From contig NZ_WUUS01000016.1 of NCBI RefSeq assembly GCF_009831625.1, positions 1 through 39,396 of the forward strand: 39,396 nt of DNA, read 5' to 3'. A program made the translations under genes and the position numbers. Below are positions 32,843-39,396 of this stretch, piece by piece. The notes beneath the pieces are model-generated. The model was not told the origin of the DNA. It did no database searches and saw only the letters and a program-made list of their open reading frames with translations. Every line of letters begins with the position of its first letter. Within the stretch, counting starts at the first letter, position 1. The stretch is from Halobaculum saliterrae (GTDB lineage Archaea; Halobacteriota; Halobacteria; Halobacteriales; Haloferacaceae).

Positions 32843-33316
32843 ATGTCGACTACAACCGAGACCACACACGAAACGGAATCGCTGCCCGGGAACTGGCGCG
32901 CCGGCGTCGTCGGCGGGATCGCCGGCGGCATCGTCATGGGCGCGCTGATGCTCGCGATGAACGCGGCGGTGATCGCGGTCGCGATCCCGTCGCTGTACAC
33001 GCTCGCGCCGCCGCCGAACCCGGGCGTGGGGATGGTCGTCCACGTCTCTCACGGGGCGGTCCTGGGCGTCGTCTTCGGGGGGCTCGCCGGCGCGCTCGAC
33101 CTCGACTCCGACGGGAAAGTCGTCGGCCTCGGTGTCGGCTGGGGCGTCGCCACGTGGGCGGTGTTCGCGGCGCTGGTGATGCCGATCTGGCTGAGCGCCG
33201 TCGGGTCGCCGGCGAGCCCGCCGTTCCCGAACTTCGCGCCGCCGTCGCTGCTGTGGCACGTCGTCTACGGGCTCGTCCTCGGCGTCGTCTACGTCGCCAT
33301 CGAGGACACCGTCTGA
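32843..33316 (+). CDS. Membrane protein with glycine-rich helices
   Basis: 157 residues from ATG 32843 (MSTTTETTHETESLPGNWRA); GTG 32837 is an alternative. Four hydrophobic segments lie at roughly 20-45 (GVVGGIAGGIVMGALMLAMN), 60-82 (VVHVSHGAVLGVVFGGLAGA), 93-115 and 131-152. The Gly-rich repeats (GGIAGGI, GVVFGG) suggest tightly packed helices. Similar haloarchaeal proteins lie near redox genes without a defined role. Function unknown. Confidence 0.65.
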   Translation: MSTTTETTHETESLPGNWRAGVVGGIAGGIVMGALMLAMNAAVIAVAIPSLYTLAPPPNPGVGMVVHVSHGAVLGVVFGGLAGALDLDSDGKVVGLGVGWGVATWAVFAALVMPIWLSAVGSPASPPFPNFAPPSLLWHVVYGLVLGVVYVAIEDTV

Positions 33317-33376
33317 GCGGGCGACGCGGACGCGGGAGCGTCCCGGCCCCGCGCCGTTCGACTCGGCCTTCCGGAC

Positions 33377-33970
33377 CTACGGTTCCCTGAAGACGGTCCA
33401 CTCCGTCGCCGACTCCGCCTCGGCGAGCCCCTCGACCTTCTCGCGGCTCAGGTCGTCGATGCGGTCGACGCCGGCGGCGGCCCACCGCAGGAACGTCTCG
33501 CGGAACCGCCGGCGGACGGTCTCGGGCGGCTCGGGGGTGTACACGTACACGTCGCCGCCGCGGTCGAGGATCTGCCGTCGCTTCTCGACGACGCCCAGAT
33601 CCGCGAGGTGGTTGAGGTGGCGTGCGACGACACTTCGGTCGTAGCCGACGCGCTCGGTCAGTTCCGCGGTGGTCAGCGTCCCGTGTTCCATGACGCACAG
33701 GCACACGTCCAACTCCGCCGGCGACATCCCGAACACCACCCGGAGGAGCTCGTCCAGGTCCGGCTCGGGCGGTTCCTCGGAGACGCCGGGACGGTCGAGG
33801 TCGTCCGACGCCGGCGCCCCGTCGGCCACGTCGCCGTCCGTCGCGTCGGTGACGGTCCGGCCCGTCGGGGCCATCGCTGACCCGCAGCACCCGACCTCGT
33901 CCCCACCGACGGCGAGGGCGCCGCAGTCGGAACACTCGACCAGCCGGTAGGCGTCGTCGGTCGTGCCCAT
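33377..33970 (-). CDS. Winged-helix regulator with N-terminal zinc motif (TrmB/MarR-like)
   Basis: 197 residues. An N-terminal Cys13-x2-Cys16 and Cys28-Cys29 (CSDCGALAVGGDEVGCC) probably binds metal, then a flexible acidic linker (35-75) and a winged helix-turn-helix near 80-140: MSPAELDVCLCVMEHGTLTT, AELTERVGYDRSVVARHLNH, LADLGVVEKRRQIL and a wing RGGDVYVYTPEP. The C-terminal helical segment ends in WTVFREP. A redox- or metal-sensing repressor is plausible. It converges on the membrane-protein gene. Confidence 0.75.
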   Translation of the reverse strand: MGTTDDAYRLVECSDCGALAVGGDEVGCCGSAMAPTGRTVTDATDGDVADGAPASDDLDRPGVSEEPPEPDLDELLRVVFGMSPAELDVCLCVMEHGTLTTAELTERVGYDRSVVARHLNHLADLGVVEKRRQILDRGGDVYVYTPEPPETVRRRFRETFLRWAAAGVDRIDDLSREKVEGLAEAESATEWTVFREP

Positions 33971-34146
33971 ACCCGATACCTCACGAAACGAACGAAAGAA
34001 TCGATCGCGGGTGAGCGAGGGCGACGGGCAACCGACCGGCGTCGGGCGAACGGCGGTCGTCCGGATTCGATCTCACCCGCGTCGCCGACGCCGGCGCGGC
34101 GTCACGGTCGGGCGAACGCGATCGCCGCCGTCGCTCGTCGTCGCCG

Positions 34147-34302
34147 TCAGTCGTCGCCGCCGTCCGTGACGATTCGGACGTCCTCGGCCTCCTCGAACTC
34201 GTCCTCGAACGCTGTCTCGGCCTCGACCTCCTCGTCGGGTTCGTCGGGCTCCTCCAGGAACCCGTACTCGTCCTCGACTCGGTGGGGTCCGAAGTGACAC
34301 AT
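34147..34302 (-). CDS. 51-residue highly acidic protein
   Basis: From ATG 34302: MCHFGPHRVEDEYGFLEEPD, then EPDEEVEAETAFEDEFEEAE and DVRIVTDGGDD, TGA at 34147-34149. More than a third of the residues are Asp or Glu, which would be lost by chance. The N-terminal Cys2, His3 and His7 could bind metal. An inverted repeat CCCAT-N7-ATGGG lies 10-26 bases upstream. Similar short acidic proteins are common in haloarchaea. Function unknown. Confidence 0.55.
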   Translation of the reverse strand: MCHFGPHRVEDEYGFLEEPDEPDEEVEAETAFEDEFEEAEDVRIVTDGGDD

Positions 34303-34311
34303 CCGGTATCA

Positions 34312-34328
34312 CCCATGCTAACTATGGG
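34312..34328. promoter_or_regulatory. Inverted repeat CCCAT-N7-ATGGG before the acidic small protein
   Basis: CCCAT (34312-34316) and ATGGG (34324-34328) are perfect inverted half-sites separated by GCTAACT. They lie 10-26 bases upstream of the leftward start codon at 34302. A candidate operator only. Confidence 0.3.
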
Positions 34329-34430
34329 CACGGATCCAGTTAACGGTTGCTCGTCCCGTCGCGTCGAACGGCCGTCCGGGGAACCGGAGGTCCGCGGACG
34401 CGTCGACGCGCCCCCGAAGGGGGACCCCGT

Positions 34431-35168
34431 TCACCACCCGGCGAACTTGTCCCGCCGGTACAGGTCCAGTTCGCTCACGGTGTCCGTGCCCTCCTGTGAG
34501 AGGCAAAAGCGGATCCCGTCGGCGATGGCGTCCGGGTCCGTCACGTCCGCGGAGTCGAACTGCTCCTCGAAGGACTCGCCCTGCTCGCTGCCGAACTCGG
34601 TGCGAACCTCCGTGGGGTTCACCACGCTGACGGCGACGCCGTCGGGGCCGACGCTCCCCTCCAGACTGTGGGCGAAGCCGCGAACCCACCACTTGCTCGC
34701 GGCGTACACCGGGTTGGTCGGACGGGGGTACTCGCCGGCGAAGCTGGCGACGAACACGATGGTCCCGTCGGACTCGCGGAGGTGCGGGAGCGCCGCCCGG
34801 GCGGTGTGGAACGCGCCGTCGACGTTCACCCCCATCATCGTGCGGTAGTCGTCGATCGACATCGAGTCGAGGTCGCCGTCGAGGCCGATCCCCGCGTTGA
34901 CGACCACACCGTCGAGTCCGTCGAACGCCTCCGCGGCGGCCTCGACGAACGCCTCGACGCGCTCGCGCTCGGTCACGTCGACGGCGATCGCCTCAACGGC
35001 GACGCCGTGTTCGTCGCGCAACTCCGCCGCGAGGTCGGCCAGCCGGTCCTCCCGTCTGGCGCCAAGCGCGAGGTCGACGCCCGCCGCCGCGAGCGTCCGC
35101 GCCGTCGCCGCGCCGATGCCGGAACTTGCCCCCGTGATCGCGACCGAGTCGTCGTCGATGTCACGCAT
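34431..35168 (-). CDS. Short-chain dehydrogenase/reductase (SDR)
   Basis: 245 residues from ATG 35168 (MRDIDDDSVAITGASSGIGA). The Rossmann glycine motif TGASSGIG, NADP-type Arg in GARREDR, VVVNAGIG, the catalytic serine in VFVASFAGEY and Tyr-x3-Lys in NPVYAASKWW are all present. Classical SDR that reduces or oxidises an alcohol/ketone with NAD(P); no substrate can be assigned. An upstream ATG (13 codons earlier) would start in Pro/Arg-rich unlikely sequence. It diverges from the exported propeller gene across a palindrome. Confidence 0.85.
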   Translation of the reverse strand: MRDIDDDSVAITGASSGIGAATARTLAAAGVDLALGARREDRLADLAAELRDEHGVAVEAIAVDVTERERVEAFVEAAAEAFDGLDGVVVNAGIGLDGDLDSMSIDDYRTMMGVNVDGAFHTARAALPHLRESDGTIVFVASFAGEYPRPTNPVYAASKWWVRGFAHSLEGSVGPDGVAVSVVNPTEVRTEFGSEQGESFEEQFDSADVTDPDAIADGIRFCLSQEGTDTVSELDLYRRDKFAGW

Positions 35169-35260
35169 GGACGGCCGCTCACGCGGGAGGGGCAAAGGGG
35201 TTTCCACGTCGGTCGGCCTCGTCGTCTCGCGAGGGAGTGAGAACGGGTCGATTCGTCCGG

Positions 35261-35274
35261 TTAATCCGGATTAA
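35261..35274. promoter_or_regulatory. Perfect 14-base palindrome in the SDR/exported-propeller divergent region
   Basis: TTAATCCGGATTAA is a perfect palindrome with 14 matching bases, flanked by CCGG and TCGG. It is the most AT-rich element between the divergent genes (starts at 35168 and 35340). It is 66 bases before the propeller start and 93 bases before the SDR start. It may be a dimeric regulator site or contain TATA-like half-sites. Confidence 0.4.
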
Positions 35275-35339
35275 TCGGCGTTCATTCCGCTTCGAGAGGT
35301 CCGATTTTTACCCTCCGGTGCCCCGATCCCCCGATCGCG

Positions 35340-36305
35340 ATGTCCGATCAGAGACCCACGCTGACGCGACGAACCGCCCTTCGAACGCTCGCCGCCGGAG
35401 TCGTCGCCGGCACCGCCGCGACGGGGGTGACGGCCGCCGAGGAAGCCGGCTGGACCGGCGCGGAGACGCCGACCGGCAACACCCTCCACGGCGTTGTGCG
35501 TACGGTCGATGGGGTGTACGCCGTCGGCGGCGGCGGCGTCGTCATCCGACGGACCGACGCCGGCTGGGAGAAGGTCCTCGACGGCGGCCCGACCGGCAAC
35601 GGGAACTCCCTGTACGGTGCGGGCGTCACCGACGACCGCGAGCGGCTCTGGTTCGTCGGGTCCTCCGGCGCGATCGGCGAGTACGACGTGACGACCGACG
35701 GACTCATGGACCACTCGGCGCCCAACGACGTGACGAACAACTTCAATGACGTCGCGGTCCGCGGCCCCGCTGGCGAGGCCAACGTCTACGTCGCCGGCGA
35801 CTCCGGGAAGATCTACTCCAGTTTCGAGAACGGCGAGACCGGCACTTGGGACGCCGTCACACCCGGAAGCGGGTCGAACGTCAACGCGCTGGACTTCTTC
35901 GACGACCGCGCGGGCCACGCGGTCGACGGCAACAAGACCGTCTTCGAGACCGCCGACGGCGGCGTCTACGAGCGGACCGGGATCGCCGACGCGAACGTGA
36001 ACTTCTACGGCGTCGACAGCGACGGGGTCGACGACGTGTGGGTGTGCGGCGGCGGCGCGACCGTGTTCCGCTGGAACGGAAGTGGGTGGCGGACGACCGA
36101 CCTCGGCGACGCGAGCCTGCGGGACATCGAGGTGGCCGACGCCGGCGACACCGGACTCGCGGTCGGCGGCGGCGGCGCAGTCTTCGAGTTCGACGGACAC
36201 GAGTGGCGGCAGCGCGACACGCCGACCGGGCAGAACCTGAAGGCGGTCGTCCGCGGCGAGCCCGACGTGGCCGTCGGCGCCGGCGGCACCGTCATCGAGC
36301 GATAG
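35340..36305 (+). CDS. Tat-exported beta-propeller protein
   Basis: 321 residues. The N-terminus carries a twin-arginine signal (TRRTALRTLAAGVVAGTAATG with an Ala-rich h-region, cleavage likely near TAAEEAG). The mature part has repeated blades of about 40-50 residues with WTGAETPTGNTLHGVV, VDGVYAVGGGGVVIRR, LWFVGSSGAIGEYDV, VYVAGDSGKIYSS, and the GGGGAVFEFDGHEWRQ end. Asp-box-like GNGNSLYGAG motifs occur. It resembles haloarchaeal WD40/YVTN-like extracellular proteins. Ligand and role unknown. Confidence 0.75.
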   Translation: MSDQRPTLTRRTALRTLAAGVVAGTAATGVTAAEEAGWTGAETPTGNTLHGVVRTVDGVYAVGGGGVVIRRTDAGWEKVLDGGPTGNGNSLYGAGVTDDRERLWFVGSSGAIGEYDVTTDGLMDHSAPNDVTNNFNDVAVRGPAGEANVYVAGDSGKIYSSFENGETGTWDAVTPGSGSNVNALDFFDDRAGHAVDGNKTVFETADGGVYERTGIADANVNFYGVDSDGVDDVWVCGGGATVFRWNGSGWRTTDLGDASLRDIEVADAGDTGLAVGGGGAVFEFDGHEWRQRDTPTGQNLKAVVRGEPDVAVGAGGTVIER

Positions 36306-36358
36306 ACGGCGCCGACGCGGGTCGACCGCAGCGGGCGGCACGGGAGTGACGCGGACGG

Positions 36359-37681
36359 TCAGTCGTCCGCGGGAACGCCGGCCCCCGTGCCGACGTCCGC
36401 GACCGCCGGGCGACTCTCCGTGACTCTGAGCGAGACGACCACGGCCGCGCCCAGCGCGAGCACCGACGCCGCCGCGAACGCCGTCGGGTAGCCCGCGACG
36501 GTGGCGACCGCGCCCACGCCGAGCGGACCGACGACGCCGCCGACCGACCGCGCGGTCGAGGCCAGGCCCATCAGTTCCGACTCGCGGTTCTCGGGCGCCA
36601 CGTCGGCGACGAACGCGACCGATCCGGTCCACATCGCGGAGAACGCCACCGCGAGCGTGACGTAGCCGAGCGCGACGACCCCGGCCGCCACGAGCCCGCC
36701 CGGAACCAGCACCGCCGCCGCCGCGACGAGGCCGAAGGCGGCGGACCCGGCCATCCCGAGCGTGATCATCGGCTTGCGCCCGCGCTCGTCGACGACGCCC
36801 CCGAGGTAGTACATCAGCGCGGTCTGGGAGACGGGGTTGAACGCCAGCACCGCGCCCATCCACGACTCCGGAAGCCCGAGCGTCGACACGATGTAGACGG
36901 GCATGAGCGCGCCGACGCCGGAGACGGTCGCCTGCCGGGCGGACAGCCCCAGGTAGAGCCACCCGAGCCCGTTCGTCGACAGGTGGCCGCGTTCGCCGGC
37001 GGCGGGGAGCAGCCGCGACCGGACCTCCCGTGGGAGCGACTCCGCGTCGGGGTCCGGGGTCGTGTCGCCGGGGTCGACGAGGGCGACGGCGACGGTCGCC
37101 AGCAGCGAGACGGCCGCGACGACGACGTACACGTCGCCGGGGACGAGCGCTCCGAGCACGAGGCCCGCGGCGAACTGTCCGGTTCCGGCCCCGGCGGCGG
37201 TGAAGGCGTTGTACGCGCCGACCGACTTCCCGCGGCCGCTCGGGCCGCCGCGCTCGGAGGCGACCGTCAGCATCAGCGGACTGAAGCCGGCGATGAAGAC
37301 CGCGTACAGGCCGCGGACGAGCACCTGTATCCACACCGGATCGACGGTCACCGGGAGCACGAGGGAGACGGCGCCCGCGACCGCCTCGACCGCGAACAGC
37401 GGCACGAGCGCGAGGGTCGCGCCCACCCCGGTTCCGACGAGGATCAGCTTCCGGCGGCCGGTCACGTCCGCGAGCGCGCCCCACACGGGCGCGAACAGGA
37501 TGATGCCGAGCGAGAACGCGGTCGCGAGCAGGGACACCTCGAACGCCGACCCGGTGCGCCCGACGTGGACCGCCAGCGACGTGCCGAGGAGGGCCCCCGC
37601 GGTGACCCGCGTGACCGCCGCGAGTCCGACGAGCGCCGTCCCGCGGTCGACGCGGGGGCGGCGCACGGAGGGGAGGTTCAT
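36359..37681 (-). CDS. MFS transporter
   Basis: 440 residues from ATG 37681 (MNLPSVRRPRVDRGTALVGL). About 12 membrane helices; the loop 2-3 signature is WGALADVTGRRKLILVG (G-x3-D-x2-GRR) and a related motif YYLGGVVDERGRKPMIT recurs in the second half. These are the marks of the major facilitator superfamily, probably a drug or metabolite exporter of the DHA1 type. An in-frame upstream segment is open but lacks a good start. It ends 53 bases from the stop of the convergent Tat-exported propeller gene. The 308-base gap upstream (37682-37989) holds four AACGGTC repeats. Confidence 0.85.
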   Translation of the reverse strand: MNLPSVRRPRVDRGTALVGLAAVTRVTAGALLGTSLAVHVGRTGSAFEVSLLATAFSLGIILFAPVWGALADVTGRRKLILVGTGVGATLALVPLFAVEAVAGAVSLVLPVTVDPVWIQVLVRGLYAVFIAGFSPLMLTVASERGGPSGRGKSVGAYNAFTAAGAGTGQFAAGLVLGALVPGDVYVVVAAVSLLATVAVALVDPGDTTPDPDAESLPREVRSRLLPAAGERGHLSTNGLGWLYLGLSARQATVSGVGALMPVYIVSTLGLPESWMGAVLAFNPVSQTALMYYLGGVVDERGRKPMITLGMAGSAAFGLVAAAAVLVPGGLVAAGVVALGYVTLAVAFSAMWTGSVAFVADVAPENRESELMGLASTARSVGGVVGPLGVGAVATVAGYPTAFAAASVLALGAAVVVSLRVTESRPAVADVGTGAGVPADD

Positions 37682-37989
37682 ACGAACCGAAACATCCCGG
37701 TCGCCCAAAGCGCTCGGCTCGCGGCGGACATCGCCGGAAAGCGTGCGGGTCGGGCCCACGAGTCGCGTGGGTCGTTGTCACGAGCATCGGGACAGGACTG
37801 GATCCCACGAAACCGCCCGAGCGGACCGAATAAACCGTCTCGGGCGGCCAGAAACGGTCATGAACGGTCCCGATGACCCCGTATTCGAACCGCGAACGGT
37901 CGTGAACCCTCCGTGAATCGAGCGAAGCGCCGCCAACGGTCTGACGGGTATAGGTGGTCGGGAGTTCATGCACCGGACACGCCCGACCC
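37682..37989. other. Intergenic gap with four AACGGTC motifs
   Basis: The gap separates the leftward MFS gene from the rightward two-helix gene. AACGGTC occurs at 37853, 37863, 37895 and 37935; the spacings of 10, 32 and 40 bases put them on nearly the same DNA face. A TATA-like GTATAGG lies near 37947, about 40 bases before the rightward start. No gene or RNA was seen. Confidence 0.35.
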
Positions 37990-38292
37990 ATGTCCACGAC
38001 CGACCGAACACCCTCCGTCCCCACCCTCGACGCCGACGACGTGTCGGCGCCCCAGCTCGCCCGCCGAACCGTCGCCTCCACGACCGTGGCCCTCACAGAG
38101 GCCGCACGTGCCGGCGAGGCGATCGCCTTCTGGCTGGCGGCCCTCCTCCCGCTGGCGTACCTCCCGGCGCTCGCCTCCGGCGTCACCTCGACACAGCCCC
38201 TCCTCGTCGCCGGCCTGATCGTCGCCCACGTCGCCGCCCTGGCGCTCGGCCGCGGATACGCCACCGACGCGAGCGAGGCGACCGGCCGCTGA
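37990..38292 (+). CDS. Small two-helix membrane protein
   Basis: 100 residues from ATG 37990 (MSTTDRTPSVPTLDADDVSA). Hydrophobic segments at about 42-62 (EAIAFWLAALLPLAYLPALA) and 70-88 (PLLVAGLIVAHVAALALGRG) are separated by SGVTSTQ. No motif recognised. It follows the AACGGTC-rich region and converges on the hypothetical gene at 38403. Confidence 0.6.
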   Translation: MSTTDRTPSVPTLDADDVSAPQLARRTVASTTVALTEAARAGEAIAFWLAALLPLAYLPALASGVTSTQPLLVAGLIVAHVAALALGRGYATDASEATGR

Positions 38293-38402
38293 CCGGACGA
38301 GCGCCGACGCTCCGCTCCCATCGGTCCCGACTCCGCATCGATCCCTGTTTCCCCTCGGTCCCCGCTCGTTCGCTTCCCGTCCCCGCTCGTGTTCGGCCGC
38401 AG

Positions 38403-39242
38403 TCAGTTCCGACTCGCGCGGTCGAGTCGTCGCCGCTCCTCCCGGAGTATCCGCTCCCACACGCCGAACAGCGCCGAGTTCAGCCGATAGCTCGTGTCGA
38501 CGTCCCGAACCCACGCGTCGTCCGCGAACAGGAGCCGCTGGAACCGCCGCACGTCCGGCGAGAGCGACTCGCGACCGCCGGTGTAGTGGGCTGCGGACTC
38601 GTGAATCGTGCGGTCGATCAGATCCTGGGGCACCGTGATCCCGGCGGCGGCGGCGACGTGCGCGAACCACTCGGTGTGCAACACGGCGTCCGCGAGCACG
38701 AACGACCGCTCGAACGCCTCGAACCCGCCTCCGTCGCGCACCGCGACGACCGCGTCGGCGTCGATCGGGAGATCCGAGGGAGCGCTGAACGCGGGAACCG
38801 TCGAGGCATCGAGCCTCCCATCGTCGCCGGCGGCGGCGACCCGTTCACGGAACGGGGCCGCGACCCGCCGGAGGCGACGCGCGGCCAGCGCGACCGGCGC
38901 GGCCAGCGCGAGCCGGTACCATCCGGGAGTGTACGCGAGAAACGGCCGCCCGAAGTCCGCGTCGCCGAGGTAGGTGGCGGCGACGACCCGCGCGGTTTCG
39001 GGCGGGACATCCGTCCGGCCCTCCCGCAGCGCCGCGAGCGTCTCCGAGGGGTCGGCGACCGGGTCCGCGCCCGTCGCGTCCGCGCCGGCGCGGTCGAAGT
39101 CCATCCCGTCGGCGACGCGGTCGGTGTACTCGGCGCCCGCGCGATACCACTCGGCGAAGTCCGCCACCTCGCGGGCGGCAAGCAGTCGAAGCAGCGTCAC
39201 TGCCGGACGCAGGAGCCCGACGACCGTAGCTCGGTCGATCAC
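38403..39242 (-). CDS. Conserved hypothetical protein
   Basis: 279 residues from GTG 39242, whose GTGA overlaps the stop of the next gene upstream (39239-39241), indicating coupled translation; an in-frame ATG at 39269 is the less likely alternative. The protein has DFAEWYRAGAEYTDRV, LAYTPGWYRLALAAPVALAA (a short hydrophobic stretch), LADAVLHTEWFAHVAAAAGI and HESAAHYTGGRESLSPDVRR. The HTEW and IHES histidines could be catalytic or metal-binding, but I do not recognise the family. No membrane anchor is obvious. Confidence 0.6.
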   Translation of the reverse strand: MIDRATVVGLLRPAVTLLRLLAAREVADFAEWYRAGAEYTDRVADGMDFDRAGADATGADPVADPSETLAALREGRTDVPPETARVVAATYLGDADFGRPFLAYTPGWYRLALAAPVALAARRLRRVAAPFRERVAAAGDDGRLDASTVPAFSAPSDLPIDADAVVAVRDGGGFEAFERSFVLADAVLHTEWFAHVAAAAGITVPQDLIDRTIHESAAHYTGGRESLSPDVRRFQRLLFADDAWVRDVDTSYRLNSALFGVWERILREERRRLDRASRN

Positions 39243-39396
39243 TCCGCGAGCTGATCGCCGAGTCCCCACTCGTCGGCGCGGGCCCGCGCCTCCGCTCGCG
39301 CCTCCCGGCGGACCGCCTCGACCCGCTCCTCGTCCGCGAGGAACGCCGCCAGCGCGTCGTGGTCGCCGCCGGCCGCGCGGCGGTCCGCCGGCGCGG
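39239..39396 (-). CDS. C-terminal fragment of a gene extending past the window edge
   Basis: The last 51 codons of a leftward gene: DALAAFLADEERVEAVRREA, then RAEARARADEWGLGDQLAE and TGA. The segment is a charged helix. Its stop overlaps the GTG of the next gene by four bases, so both are probably one operon. The rest lies outside the window, and its identity cannot be judged. Confidence 0.55.
   Translation of the reverse strand, partial: APADRRAAGGDHDALAAFLADEERVEAVRREARAEARARADEWGLGDQLAE

Noticed and set aside
35271-38321. A very long open frame on the minus strand spanning the exported propeller, MFS and small membrane genes
   Set aside because: It runs across well-supported genes in other frames, is Arg-rich and lacks domains. 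Extreme GC makes stop codons rare, so long chance frames are expected.

Overview
The window is a piece of a haloarchaeal genome (class Halobacteria). The evidence is a very GC-rich backbone, acidic proteins throughout, a halorhodopsin gene, a soluble archaeal-type chemotaxis transducer, paired DUF2249 proteins, and many short haloarchaeal zinc-ribbon or acidic proteins. The halorhodopsin and gene content would suit the Halorubrum/Haloferax side of the class, but this is inference.

Layout. 1-4895 is ordinary backbone: an edge-truncated hypothetical, a DUF2237 protein, a zinc ribbon, a 32-residue membrane microprotein, a methyltransferase, an SPW-like membrane protein and a HAD hydrolase/APH-like kinase pair. 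About 4896-17660 is an accessory island with visibly lower GC and AT-rich intergenic DNA. Its left part is a leftward cassette of three genes. The first encodes a second copy of ribosomal protein uS17 fused to an unrecognised C-terminal domain of about 200 residues; the others encode a six-cysteine soluble protein and a four-helix membrane protein. Next come a free-standing, splicing-dead intein-like LAGLIDADG protein, an archaeal-type conjugation module (VirB4 ATPase, primase-polymerase-like protein, VirD4-like coupling ATPase), a broken alpha/beta hydrolase, and about 0.9 kb of gene-poor, degenerate DNA. No intact integrase, relaxase or attachment site was seen.

17879-21468 returns to backbone: a CopD-like membrane protein, two DUF2249 proteins, halorhodopsin and a large membrane protein. 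21548-30307 is a catabolic island: CaiB-type CoA-transferase, thiolase-fold protein with Ser in place of the nucleophilic Cys, DUF35 partner, TetR regulator, metal-dependent deaminase-like amidohydrolase, FAH-family hydrolase, TatD-like amidohydrolase, BNR propeller and DoxX protein. Three promoter regions in it carry the same inverted repeat, TTTACC-N4-GGTAAA (one exact, two with one mismatch). This suggests one local regulon, probably controlled by the TetR protein encoded in the middle.

30470-39396 is again backbone: small zinc protein, DsrE protein, PAS-MCP transducer, membrane proteins, winged-helix regulator, 51-residue acidic protein, SDR, Tat-exported propeller, MFS transporter and a hypothetical pair cut by the window end.

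The two parts most likely to hold undescribed biology are the uS17-fusion cassette (4943-7104) and the TTTACC-N4-GGTAAA catabolic regulon (21548-30307).
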